Notes: generated by a model from the sequence alone, not told the origin. A stretch of DNA of 64,000 bases from Acetivibrio sp964564015 (GCA_964564015.1 CAZLZR010000020.1:8204-72203), one strand, 5' to 3'. Positions 26,524 to 35,011 are shown, numbered from the stretch's first letter. Numbers and translations are program-made.

Positions 26524-28437
26524 TTAATCAAACTGCCTAAAGAATTCAAAGGTGCCGTTCTCAAGCACTTCAATACATTCCTCTACCCTGTCGAGTGGCA
26601 TTGCTTTTCCCCTGTACAAACTTGTAACGTAGTTATTAATCAGCTTATTTGAATGGCTGATTATCTCCATGCCTAAGTCCTGAATATGCTTTTTATCTTC
26701 ATTATCGGGGCAAAAATACTTAATCAAAGTATCTATCAGTAGTTCTTTCCCCCCCAACTGGGCATAGAGCCTGTCAATACAGCCGATGTCAAGATTGTTT
26801 CCTTTTTCCTTTACACTATTATAGACTGTGTAAACATCTTTGCCTGCCTTATTGCTTAGCATGAGATACTTAATAGTCTCTTTGAATTGATTATGCAATT
26901 TATCTGTCCCCAATGGCTCCTCATCGGACATCCTATCTAATGTGATAATAAAACTTTTATCCTTTTCCTGATTCAGGTAAATATTTTCAATAGTATCAAA
27001 GTTACAGTAAAACTGGCCGTAGTTAACTTCTTTAGATGTGTTGTATAATCTCAAGTGGTTGTGGTCAAAAATCGAATACAATTTCTTTTCACTGTTATAT
27101 CCATTAATTACTGCAATATGGCCAGTGTGGGAATTAAGATAAAAAGGGGTATAGAACAGGTAGTATTCATCAAACCATACACCAACCGGTCTCCCCTTAT
27201 CAATAACCTCTGCTACTGCAGAGTGTATATCCTTTTGCCTGTCTATTTCAGTAATTCTCAGTTTGCACCCTAGTTTCTCCAATACTTTGCTGTGAAAAAT
27301 TTCCTCCATCCAGTCATCAGACTCTTCAAGACCAAATCCTTTCAAAGAGTATCCTCTTTTAGCACCAATGAAAAATTTAAAGTAATTTACAAGAATATCA
27401 TCTTTACATCCTAAAAGAAGAGCGATGCTTCTGTCCCTGCAATTCATCTGCCTCCAGGACAAGGTGCTGACATACTTCACAGCATTGTTCTCATTACTTA
27501 TATCATCAACGGTTCTAGAGTGTTTGGCTGTTGAATACCCGTCATATATGCCGCCAAATGGATTTGTTTTCTCTCTGACCGTTGACTTGTCATTGAACAT
27601 TTCTTGCTTACCTTTACCATCGTATACGATTTTATAGTTTGTGATATCTGCAATAATATTTCCCTCTTCATCACAAAGTGTTATATCATAACTACTACCA
27701 TCCAACACCCCTGCAGGGCTTACTTCCCTAATATGAACAAAGACTTTGCGAGATATGTCACCATACCAAACCAGGCTGTCATAGGCTACATTACTCCTAT
27801 TCTTTTCCGCCATACATCCGATAGCCTCTCCAACCATGCAATCAATCACGTTTGGAGTCACTATGCATCCCCTCAGGGTTTCCACCACCCCTACGGGAAT
27901 TTCAAATTCCAGTAATGCTTCTCCATCACCTTTATAGGTAAACAAGTTAATATTCCACAAATTATCTTGCCCGGATTGTTTTGTAAAGACTTTAATGCTT
28001 GAAGCCTTTTTACTTCCGGAGTACCTGTCTTTAAGCTCTATTGTCTCATTTACAGACGCTTTTGGTGTATTTACTTTATACATCAGCCCTTCGGCATGTC
28101 TAATCCATTTGAAATCCTCCTGACTATCAGTCTCAAGTGATTTACTGGAAATAATAAATTTCAGATGGTCAATTTCTTTTTTTACTAAAGTACGGATCTC
28201 GCCGGGGTTCTCACTATCCGAAGCGTAAGGAGTAAAAAAAGTCACATCTCTTAGTTCCATAAATCCATCCTGATAATACTTTATAAAAGCATCCTTTGCT
28301 ATTTCCATATAAGTACTTGCAGGAATTCCGTCAAATCTGCAACTATTCTGTATACTTTCATGCCTTACAGCACTAAACTCACTTCTGAACGCATCCGCCC
28401 GGATTGCACTTCCGACCTCATTATCAACACATCTCAT
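26524..28437 (-). CDS. Dehydratase-like double-hotdog domain fused to a BtrH-like domain
   Basis: 637 residues. The first ~280 resemble a PKS dehydratase double hotdog (GIPASTYMEIAKDAFIKYY ... TPNVIDCMVGEAIG). In the HxxxGxxxxP motif the proline lines up but the His and Gly positions read Gln and Arg, so the first catalytic residue is missing; the second-motif Asp (VIDCMVGE) remains. The remaining ~330 residues are a third BtrH-like domain, with Cys in RQMNCRDRSIALLLG and His in SHTGHIAVINGYNS. No carrier domain is present. A dead dehydratase may serve only to bind an acyl chain that the BtrH-like part then transfers (inference). It lies between the GalT-like and the A-PCP-BtrH genes. Confidence 0.7.
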   Translation of the reverse strand: MRCVDNEVGSAIRADAFRSEFSAVRHESIQNSCRFDGIPASTYMEIAKDAFIKYYQDGFMELRDVTFFTPYASDSENPGEIRTLVKKEIDHLKFIISSKSLETDSQEDFKWIRHAEGLMYKVNTPKASVNETIELKDRYSGSKKASSIKVFTKQSGQDNLWNINLFTYKGDGEALLEFEIPVGVVETLRGCIVTPNVIDCMVGEAIGCMAEKNRSNVAYDSLVWYGDISRKVFVHIREVSPAGVLDGSSYDITLCDEEGNIIADITNYKIVYDGKGKQEMFNDKSTVREKTNPFGGIYDGYSTAKHSRTVDDISNENNAVKYVSTLSWRQMNCRDRSIALLLGCKDDILVNYFKFFIGAKRGYSLKGFGLEESDDWMEEIFHSKVLEKLGCKLRITEIDRQKDIHSAVAEVIDKGRPVGVWFDEYYLFYTPFYLNSHTGHIAVINGYNSEKKLYSIFDHNHLRLYNTSKEVNYGQFYCNFDTIENIYLNQEKDKSFIITLDRMSDEEPLGTDKLHNQFKETIKYLMLSNKAGKDVYTVYNSVKEKGNNLDIGCIDRLYAQLGGKELLIDTLIKYFCPDNEDKKHIQDLGMEIISHSNKLINNYVTSLYRGKAMPLDRVEECIEVLENGTFEFFRQFD

Positions 28438-28526
28438 GTACTCCCCCCTATTCCTAAACCTTTATTTATTACTTTCCACTCTTTAAAATACTCTTATAGC
28501 TTTGCATATTCGCTGCGCAGGCCATA

Positions 28527-29498
28527 TCAGGTGCTATCCCTATAGCAGATATATGCCTTTCTCAGTTCCTCTGACTTTTCCTCAGGTTCTGTAGGATTAA
28601 CGTGTGCCCAGGCCCCGGTCTCCCCCGCAGCATTATATTTTTGGCTAAACTCCGACCTTACAGGAGAATAGAACTCCACATGAAAGTGATAGTTTTCTTC
28701 CGTACAGCCGCTGTTCACGGGCGCCTGGTGGACACACATCATATAGGGAAACCTGAAGCCATACAAAGCATCAAAAGCTCCTGTTACGTCCTTTAAAATC
28801 CTTGCGAAGTTCAACTTCTCATCTTTGTTAAACTCTATAAGACTCCTCCTGTGATTTTTGCTCACGATATATACTTCATAAGGACATTCACTGAAAGATG
28901 GAACAAAAGCAGAAAAATCCCTGTTTTCCGTAATTACCCTTCTTCCGGATGCAGTTTCAACTTCGAGCATATCGCAAATTAAGCAGGAATTATTCTTCCG
29001 CTGATAGTCACGGCATGATTCAATCTCTATTTCTATTCGTTTAGGTATATACGGGTAGGCATATATCTGACCATGTGGATGAGGAATTGTTGCCCCTACC
29101 ATTTCACCCCTGTTTTCAAAGATATAAATGTATTTAATCTTTCTATCTTCCTTCAGGGAATTGAACCTTTCCACCCATAGGTTTACCAGTTTTTCTACCT
29201 GGTTTGTTGAAAGCTGCCATAAACTTTTGTTATGCTCACTTGAGTATAATACTACCTCGCATTTCCCATATGCGTTTTTACGTCTTGATACTTCACCTTC
29301 GGAAACAGTATCTATGTATGCCTCCTTAGAAAGGGAAGGAAAATCATTATCATAACTTATTACATCATATCTATCCGGGACTTTCCCCGTTCCAGGACAA
29401 AAGGGACACCAATCCTTTGGCATATCAGGCCTTCCCTGTCTTTTAGGCGCAATAATCACCCAATCTCTTATTAATGGATTCCAACGCAATTCTGACAT
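28527..29498 (-). CDS. GalT-like hexose/heptose-1-phosphate nucleotidyltransferase
   Basis: 323-residue member of the galactose-1-phosphate uridylyltransferase branch of the HIT superfamily. The nucleotidylated His lies in ATIPHPHGQIYAYPYIP (HxHG) and likely zinc ligands in WCPFCPGTG. The second half has the repeated fold with NYHFHVEFYSPVR. GalT enzymes move a UMP from UDP-glucose to a sugar 1-phosphate. In this operon a heptose 1-phosphate is expected, and the usual heptose nucleotidyltransferase (HddC or HldE type) is absent. This protein is therefore the best candidate for that step (inference). The alternative is ordinary galactose metabolism, but no galK or galE neighbours are present. 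Confidence 0.85.
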   Translation of the reverse strand: MSELRWNPLIRDWVIIAPKRQGRPDMPKDWCPFCPGTGKVPDRYDVISYDNDFPSLSKEAYIDTVSEGEVSRRKNAYGKCEVVLYSSEHNKSLWQLSTNQVEKLVNLWVERFNSLKEDRKIKYIYIFENRGEMVGATIPHPHGQIYAYPYIPKRIEIEIESCRDYQRKNNSCLICDMLEVETASGRRVITENRDFSAFVPSFSECPYEVYIVSKNHRRSLIEFNKDEKLNFARILKDVTGAFDALYGFRFPYMMCVHQAPVNSGCTEENYHFHVEFYSPVRSEFSQKYNAAGETGAWAHVNPTEPEEKSEELRKAYICYRDST

Positions 29499-29516
29499 AA
29501 AACCTACCTACCGTCC

Positions 29517-30524
29517 TCATAATTTTGCCCATATCAGGTTTTGCAAATTTCTTGATTTCAAAATCTCTTTTGTCTTTTCCAACGAAATGCATGCAGCTTT
29601 TGTTACCTGCTCGGCAGCCAGCTTGTTTTGGTTCTCCCTTCCCAGTGTTTCACCAAGCTTTATATAGAATTTGATCAGCAGGATATCTTTATCTCCCCAA
29701 AATTCACCCTTTTCCTGAGCAATCCTTAAAGCTTCCATAAAACCATCAGTGTCGACAGCTGCTTTCTGTTCATAGTAATGCTTGATTCTTGCTCGTGATA
29801 CTGTTGGTTTACCCTGTGGTATCCTATACAGTGAAGGAATTCCAGGAGAATAAATGTATTCCCCTCCTCCGGCAGAATACCGTAACCATGCATGCTGATC
29901 CTCCGAGACTATCTGCGCCGGAAATGGATATCTATAAGCAACATCGGTTCTTACGGCCGTTGAAGAGGTCAGGTTTGTATAACCTTTTTCAGTTCCGATC
30001 TGTATCCAGGCATCCCTGCCCTGAGTAAGGTTTTCCCTGTGACCCTCAAGTATTTCCAGAATTGACTGGGTCAAATACTTCTCTTCAACCAGTTCATTAT
30101 TTTCATCGATAACCTTGAAGGTAGAATAGACTACCGCTGCCTGAGAATTTTGCACAAACTCCCTTCTCACAACTTCAAGCCTTTCAGGATGGGATATATC
30201 ATCGGAATCATTATAAAGTATAAATGGAGAACCATTTTCATAGGCCCACTTTATAGCTGTATTTCTGCATACCCCTGGTCCATCGTTTGTGTCCTTAAAA
30301 ATCACTTGAATTTTCTCGGGACACCTTTCTCTTACTTTCTTCAAATACTCCCTGGCCTCAGCACATGGCGACATATCATCAACAATTACTATTTGCCAGT
30401 TTGTATCTGTCTGTTTAAATATCCCGTCTATTGCCTGTTCCAGATAAAACCTGCTTTTATCATTATCATTTCCCCAGTGAGCCATTACAAAAGTTGCAGT
30501 TCCCGTGGAAAAATCCATACTCAT
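29517..30524 (-). CDS. Family 2 glycosyltransferase
   Basis: 335 residues, GT-A fold. The N-terminal nucleotide-sugar domain has FVMAHWGNDND, QIVIVDDMSPCAEAREYL and the DxD-type site ILYNDSDDISHPERL. GT2 enzymes are inverting transferases using NDP-sugars. The C-terminal ~80 residues are helical and contain no membrane segment, so the protein is likely cytoplasmic and may act on the NRPS/PKS product or on the sugar chain. The ATG at 30524 is 7 nt from GGGAG; a longer frame from 30545 starts before that site. It lies between the GalT-like gene and the GmhA-like gene, so it could be the heptosyl transferase. Confidence 0.85.
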   Translation of the reverse strand: MSMDFSTGTATFVMAHWGNDNDKSRFYLEQAIDGIFKQTDTNWQIVIVDDMSPCAEAREYLKKVRERCPEKIQVIFKDTNDGPGVCRNTAIKWAYENGSPFILYNDSDDISHPERLEVVRREFVQNSQAAVVYSTFKVIDENNELVEEKYLTQSILEILEGHRENLTQGRDAWIQIGTEKGYTNLTSSTAVRTDVAYRYPFPAQIVSEDQHAWLRYSAGGGEYIYSPGIPSLYRIPQGKPTVSRARIKHYYEQKAAVDTDGFMEALRIAQEKGEFWGDKDILLIKFYIKLGETLGRENQNKLAAEQVTKAACISLEKTKEILKSRNLQNLIWAKL

Positions 30525-30561
30525 ATTTTCACTCCCTATCCGCATTTTTTACTTCTTAATA

Positions 30562-31116
30562 TTAAAATATATAGTTTTCAGCCACCCACATTGTAATAGC
30601 ATAAATTATCGCAGTATGAATATTTTCAATCTGCTCCATATTGTCCGAAGCTACAATAACAGGTATGTCAGCCATCGTTGCCAGCTTTCCTCCTCCCATG
30701 CCCGTGAGCCCTATCACCTGCATACCGAGCCCCCGGGCAGCTAAAGCTCCTTCCAATACGTTGGGTGAATTTCCACTGCCACTTATGCAAATTAACAAAT
30801 CTGAAGGTTGAGCCATATTTTCAATTTGTGAGCGGAATATTTGGTTATAGCCCTCATTTTCTGCAATTGAAGTAATTGTCGACATACTTGAGTTAAGACT
30901 AAACATACTTGAGCCTGAATTACTCCTTTTTACAGTTCTTGATAGTATATCGACAAAAAGATTTGCATTTGATCCGCTTCCTCCATTACCACAAACAAAT
31001 ACATGCCTGTTACCGGATATGGTGTCAAGTACAAGGCGGGCAGCACTTTCAACTTTCTGCACAGGTATAGCATTTATGCCTTTGCAAAAACAATCTATCA
31101 TAGGTGCCAATGTCAT
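30562..31116 (-). CDS. gmhA: Sedoheptulose-7-phosphate isomerase-like SIS protein
   Basis: 184 residues, a single SIS domain with the GmhA-type phosphate-binding loops CGNGGSGSNANLF and SGSGNSPNVLEGA. Conserved Gln and His near the C-terminus appear in MEQIENIHTAI. GmhA converts sedoheptulose 7-phosphate to D-glycero-D-manno-heptose 7-phosphate. It adjoins the heptose-7-phosphate kinase gene (34 bp gap). A second GmhA-like domain occurs in the fused gene at 33535-34689; one of the two may act on a different sugar or have a structural role. Ribosome binding site AAGGAAGG, 8 nt before the ATG. Confidence 0.85.
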   Translation of the reverse strand: MTLAPMIDCFCKGINAIPVQKVESAARLVLDTISGNRHVFVCGNGGSGSNANLFVDILSRTVKRSNSGSSMFSLNSSMSTITSIAENEGYNQIFRSQIENMAQPSDLLICISGSGNSPNVLEGALAARGLGMQVIGLTGMGGGKLATMADIPVIVASDNMEQIENIHTAIIYAITMWVAENYIF

Positions 31117-31150
31117 TTTAATAACCTTCCTTAGCCCATTAATTTTTTAT

Positions 31151-32122
31151 TTAACTGCATAAAAACTTCTTTGTTCCATGTCTTTCAAAGTTGAATTCAA
31201 ACTCTTTGAGATTTCCCAATGCAAGTCGCACAGAATTGTGCAATTCCGGTCGACAAAAAACCAGAAGAAATCCTCCTCCCCCTGCTCCCGTAATCTTAGC
31301 TGCCGACGCACCGGCCTCAAAAGCCTTATCAATAGTTTGGTTTATCCAACTGTTGCTTATTTCGCCGGCAAGCTGCTTCTTCATAACCCAACCCTCGTGC
31401 ATCAACTCTCCAAACTTCTTGATATCAGCTCTTGTTATAACATCGATGGCCTTTACAACCTGATTTTTCATATCCCTGAGTATGGGTCTTGTGTTATTTA
31501 TAAGCTGGTTTTGTTCTTTAAGGATTCCTTCCGCTTTGCGTCCAACACCTGTATAAAATAACAACAGGTGCTCTTTCAGAGCTTGGTAAATATCGTATCC
31601 AGGATCAACAGCCTGAATCTCTACATCACCATCCGACTTGAACGTCAAAACACGCATTCCTCCAAATGCAGCTATATACTGATCCTGCTTTCCTATTGGC
31701 TTGCCAAGGATGTTGATTTCAATATTGCATGCAAGATGTGCCAGCGTATCTGCCTTCACTTCAATTCCTTTATAAGTATATAAAGCGTTTAAAAGACCTA
31801 CTGTCAAACTGCTTGAAGATCCCAGACCGCTTCCCGTATGTGGAATATCTGAAAGGATTGTAATTTCAATACCTTTCTTAATTCCTGTTAGACGCAGTGC
31901 CTCTCTTATCAAATCATGATTGATTTCATCAACTGAATCGACATTTTCCTCTTCAAAACATTTTATATGTATCCGCCCATCATAGCTTTCCTTTAAAATA
32001 ACGTATATATATTTGTTTATCGTACAGCTTAAAACACAGCCGTCCTCCATTGACCAGAACCTTTCCAAGTCAGTTCCGCCACCAAAGAAGCTAATTCTGA
32101 GCGGTGTTCTTGTTACAATCAA
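31151..32122 (-). CDS. hddA: D-glycero-D-manno-heptose 7-phosphate kinase (HddA-like GHMP kinase)
   Basis: 323-residue GHMP-family kinase. It opens TRTPLRISFFGGGTDLERFW, characteristic of HddA/fucokinase-type enzymes. The ATP-binding glycine/serine loop is DIPHTGSGLGSSSSLTVGLL and the third motif is KITGAGGGGFLLVFC. HddA phosphorylates heptose 7-phosphate at C1, giving the 1,7-bisphosphate that the GmhB-type phosphatase then dephosphorylates. All three activities are encoded within 4 kb here. The start is a TTG at 32122 preceded by AGGGGTGA. Confidence 0.9.
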   Translation of the reverse strand: MIVTRTPLRISFFGGGTDLERFWSMEDGCVLSCTINKYIYVILKESYDGRIHIKCFEEENVDSVDEINHDLIREALRLTGIKKGIEITILSDIPHTGSGLGSSSSLTVGLLNALYTYKGIEVKADTLAHLACNIEINILGKPIGKQDQYIAAFGGMRVLTFKSDGDVEIQAVDPGYDIYQALKEHLLLFYTGVGRKAEGILKEQNQLINNTRPILRDMKNQVVKAIDVITRADIKKFGELMHEGWVMKKQLAGEISNSWINQTIDKAFEAGASAAKITGAGGGGFLLVFCRPELHNSVRLALGNLKEFEFNFERHGTKKFLCS

Positions 32123-32155
32123 GATATCACCCCTAAATTCAGTTTACTTGAAACT

Positions 32156-33280
32156 TCACTGCCTCTGTATTCCTGACTTCATGATAGCTGTTTTATTTTT
32201 CATATCTCTCATTGCCGATGCAAAATAATCTTCAAGGTTTTGCGCTTTATTGAGATATTCAAGATAATCTGCAATCATGTTGCGCAGGTTTTTTTGAGGT
32301 TTCCATCCCAACGCCTCAAGTTTCGCAGGTGAAGATACTATATGACGCACATCCCCCACCCTGAATTCACCATTCATTACAGGCCTCAAACTGCTATTCA
32401 TATATTCGGATATTTCTTTATAAAACTCCAATACTGTTGTACTAATACCGCTACCTACATTGAAAGACTGATAATCGGCATCAGAATTTTCAAGCACACA
32501 CATATTAGCACTTACCACGTCATCAATATGAATATAATCCCTCTGCAGCATCCCATCTTCAAAAATTACCGGTGACCGTCCCAGTGTCAGTAGTGTTGCA
32601 AAGCTTCTCAATATCCCCGTATACATGTTATAAAATGACTGTCTTTTTCCAAGTGTAATTGAATACCTGAGGCATACCACAGGAACACCGTGCCTGCGGC
32701 CAAGATTGTGGCCAATCAGTTCCTGGGAATACTTTGATATGGCGTACTGAGTATTGGGATTGACAAGTTTCTCCTCAGCGTGAAGGTTTTTCAGAATTTC
32801 TCCGCAGATGGGACAGACATGTTCCCACTGTCCTTTTGCCAGTCGCTCAATTGTTCTTGACATCGGCTGGAATTCACCATGCTGTGGGCAAATATATTGA
32901 CCTTCTCCATATATTGCCTGTGAAGAAGCTATTATAACCTTTTTAACATCCAGTTTTTTCTCCGCTATAACTTCAAAAAGCATTGAGGTTCCAACGCTGT
33001 TAACATCGAAAAATGTGCTGTAGTCGGGGAGATATCCCTGATGTGCTCCCTCGTGAAAAACAACATCAACACCCTTCAGTGCTTTCGACACTGCATCTTT
33101 GTCCCGAACATCACCAATAATTAATTCTGCATCCTCAGGTAAATAATCCGGCATTCTTCCCCCCGGATGCACCGGTTCAGTTAACGCATCAAGTATCCTT
33201 ACCTTATATCCTTTAGCCAGCAATGCATCAACAATATGTGAACCAATAAACCCTGCACCACCTGTAACAAGTGCTAACAT
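32156..33280 (-). CDS. NAD-dependent nucleotide-sugar epimerase/dehydratase (extended SDR) with zinc-ribbon-like insert
   Basis: 374 residues. The Rossmann motif GGAGFIGSHIVDALL is at the N-terminus and the catalytic YAISK in the middle, preceded by the expected Ser in IIASSQAIYG. Between the Ser and the Tyr there is an insert with paired cysteines (CPQHGEF ... HVCPICGE) that looks like a small zinc-binding ribbon; some dTDP-rhamnose-4-epimerase-like enzymes have a similar one. The protein probably modifies the NDP-heptose (epimerisation or oxidation-reduction at C4/C6), but the precise reaction cannot be read. It follows the palindromic element, with AGGAGG 6 nt before the ATG. Confidence 0.87.
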   Translation of the reverse strand: MLALVTGGAGFIGSHIVDALLAKGYKVRILDALTEPVHPGGRMPDYLPEDAELIIGDVRDKDAVSKALKGVDVVFHEGAHQGYLPDYSTFFDVNSVGTSMLFEVIAEKKLDVKKVIIASSQAIYGEGQYICPQHGEFQPMSRTIERLAKGQWEHVCPICGEILKNLHAEEKLVNPNTQYAISKYSQELIGHNLGRRHGVPVVCLRYSITLGKRQSFYNMYTGILRSFATLLTLGRSPVIFEDGMLQRDYIHIDDVVSANMCVLENSDADYQSFNVGSGISTTVLEFYKEISEYMNSSLRPVMNGEFRVGDVRHIVSSPAKLEALGWKPQKNLRNMIADYLEYLNKAQNLEDYFASAMRDMKNKTAIMKSGIQRQ

Positions 33281-33310
33281 AAAAAACCTCCTATGATTCT
33301 CAAATTATCA

Positions 33311-33442
33311 CTCAACTTTCCCACATATAGCATTTTGAGGCTCTGGTTGCTCGCATGTTAAGGGAAAAAAGTTTACTTTTTGACCGCAGCGAGCAATGCT
33401 ACGTGAGCAGCAAAGAGCCCAAAATGCTGTAGGAAAGTTGAG
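33311..33442. repeat. Palindromic ~130-bp repeat element, copy 2
   Basis: Begins CTCAACTTTCCCAC and ends AGGAAAGTTGAG, and is largely self-complementary throughout. It matches the reverse complement of copy 1 (13339-13467) over its full length with scattered substitutions, so the two are dispersed copies in opposite orientation. It lies in the only large gap of the heptose gene block, between the fused gmhA-gmhB gene and the epimerase gene. Confidence 0.75.
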
Positions 33443-33480
33443 TTATTATTTCAAGAAAATTCGTTTCACTCATGAACTCT

Positions 33481-33506
33481 AAAAAAGTGCCTGTTTTAAG
33501 GCACTT
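33481..33506 (-). terminator. Intrinsic terminator inside the operon
   Basis: On the minus strand AAGTGCCT (33506-33499) pairs with AGGCACTT (33492-33485) around a 6-nt loop, running into TTTTTT (33486-33481). It lies just downstream of the fused isomerase/phosphatase gene, with thirteen more operon genes beyond. Readthrough would need antitermination or a new promoter further on. Confidence 0.75.
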
Positions 33507-33534
33507 GTAAATAGACTATTAAACTACTCCACAT

Positions 33535-34689
33535 TTATTTTATACTACACAGTAAAGATGATTGTTCTTCCATTCTTATAGGGTTTTGCCTGAAATTTTT
33601 ACTTAATATCAAATCTACAGCTTCGGGCAGATCAAGAGCAAAATAGTCAGGGACAACATTACGGTTATCAGAAACCAGTTTGTTACCGGATAGCAAGATT
33701 GTTGTCAGCCCGCTTCTCTGTCCTGCCTCAATGTCAGTGTAGCTGTCTCCAATCATTACCCCATTCTTCCTATCTATTGGAAGTTCTTCAAAAGCTTGTA
33801 CAATCATTCCATCTTTCGGTTTACGGCATTTACAGTTGTCAACCGGGGTATGGGGACAATAATAAAATTTGCTTATCATTGCACCCTTGCTGTATAAAGC
33901 ACTGTCCATACGATTATGTATATCTTTAAGCTCATCAAGCCCAATAATTTTGTGCCCGACAGCAGCCTGATTTGTTACTACAACAACTGCATATCCCTTT
34001 TCATTGAGCTTTCGGATTGCTTCTTCAACACCAGGAAGGAATTCGAATTCTTCCCAGGTCTTAATATAGTCCGGTCTGTTTCTATTTATCACCCCATCTC
34101 TATCCAGAAAGACAACAGGCATCTTAAGTTCTCTCTTAAGTTGAACCGCCCAACTGTGACACAAAAATGTGTGCACCGAATCGGTTTGCTCCATTGTTTC
34201 TCCTTTTACATCATAGAGCACATGCGAATATTCTGTCAGACCTTGATGCGAGCCACCCGCTACAGATACAACTCGAAGCCCTTTTTTAAAACTGAATTTT
34301 GCACCTTCTACCAGGTTTTTGTGTGGTGTACCTGATGAAAATATTATTACAAGGTCGCCGGGCATGGCACAAGCCTTTAAATACTCAACATACACACTGT
34401 CCGTTGAAATATCATTCGAAACAGCTGTAAAAAAGGGCATATTATCAGAAAGTGCAATCACTTTGATTCCAAGCCCGAGCATATTGGAAATATTTTCACC
34501 GGAATTCTTCATAAGGTCGTTGGCAAAGTGTGAAACTGTTATACTACTTGCTCCATTCCCTACAACATATATTGTACGCCTTTGCTGGACAGCCCGTTTA
34601 ATTTCGGACAGAATACTGTCATAGGGCAGCTGTTCAAGGGAAGAAACAAGCTTGATCACATTTTTTAAATAATTAGCAATTGTTGTCAC
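33535..34689 (-). CDS. Fused GmhA-like isomerase / GmhB-type heptose bisphosphate phosphatase
   Basis: 384 residues with two domains. Residues ~1-190 are an SIS isomerase (VVGNGASSITVSHFANDLM, FSSGTPHKNLVEGA, conserved Gln/His in MEQTDSVHTFLCHSW). Residues ~195-375 are a HAD phosphatase of the GmhB/histidinol-phosphatase type: VVFLDRDGVINRNRPDYI, VVTNQAA, Cys/His zinc loop YYCPHTPVDNCKCRKP and MIGDSYTDIEAG. GmhB removes the C7 phosphate from heptose 1,7-bisphosphate. Fusing two steps of one pathway supports the heptose assignment. The GTG at 34689 is 5 nt from GGGAGG; the ATG at 34707 precedes that site. Confidence 0.88.
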   Translation of the reverse strand: MTTIANYLKNVIKLVSSLEQLPYDSILSEIKRAVQQRRTIYVVGNGASSITVSHFANDLMKNSGENISNMLGLGIKVIALSDNMPFFTAVSNDISTDSVYVEYLKACAMPGDLVIIFSSGTPHKNLVEGAKFSFKKGLRVVSVAGGSHQGLTEYSHVLYDVKGETMEQTDSVHTFLCHSWAVQLKRELKMPVVFLDRDGVINRNRPDYIKTWEEFEFLPGVEEAIRKLNEKGYAVVVVTNQAAVGHKIIGLDELKDIHNRMDSALYSKGAMISKFYYCPHTPVDNCKCRKPKDGMIVQAFEELPIDRKNGVMIGDSYTDIEAGQRSGLTTILLSGNKLVSDNRNVVPDYFALDLPEAVDLILSKNFRQNPIRMEEQSSLLCSIK

Positions 34690-34765
34690 ATTAACCTCCC
34701 ATGTCATTGAAAAGCAGTAATAATTTATTGCCTGCCCTCCTTAATAGAAATAGTGCTCATTAATT

Positions 34766-35011
34766 TCAACAAGATTTTTCTTCTATAAATTCCACCAGAC
34801 TTTTTAGTGTTCTAAAATTTTTCATATCAATTATGTCGTCTTGAAACTCAATATTGAATTCTTTCTCAATCTCAACAACCAGTCTGATAAAGCTTATTGA
34901 ATTAATATTGAGGATCGATAGGCTATCCTCAAGCCTTATCCCTGCCTCATAATCCACATCGAATTTTTCCTTCAGTATGGATATTAATCTAGAGCCTGCA
35001 TCCCTCTGCAT
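34766..35011 (-). CDS. Free-standing acyl carrier protein
   Basis: 81 residues with the ACP fold. The phosphopantetheine Ser is in NINSISFIRLV, where Asn replaces the usual Asp before it, and the helix-2 block VVEIEKEFNIEF follows. It could carry malonyl or an aryl/aminoacyl starter for the BtrH-like domains, by analogy with BtrI, which pairs with BtrH in butirosin synthesis (inference). I chose the ATG at 35011 because GGAGG lies 6 nt upstream; a longer frame from a TTG at 35032 does not fit. The start overlaps the 3' end of the aldolase gene by 23 bp, implying coupled translation. Confidence 0.85.
   Translation of the reverse strand: MQRDAGSRLISILKEKFDVDYEAGIRLEDSLSILNINSISFIRLVVEIEKEFNIEFQDDIIDMKNFRTLKSLVEFIEEKSC

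Noticed and set aside
13339..33442. Repeats as part of a CRISPR array or an insertion sequence
   Set aside because: Only two copies 20 kb apart, palindromic, no spacers, no transposase and no cas genes.
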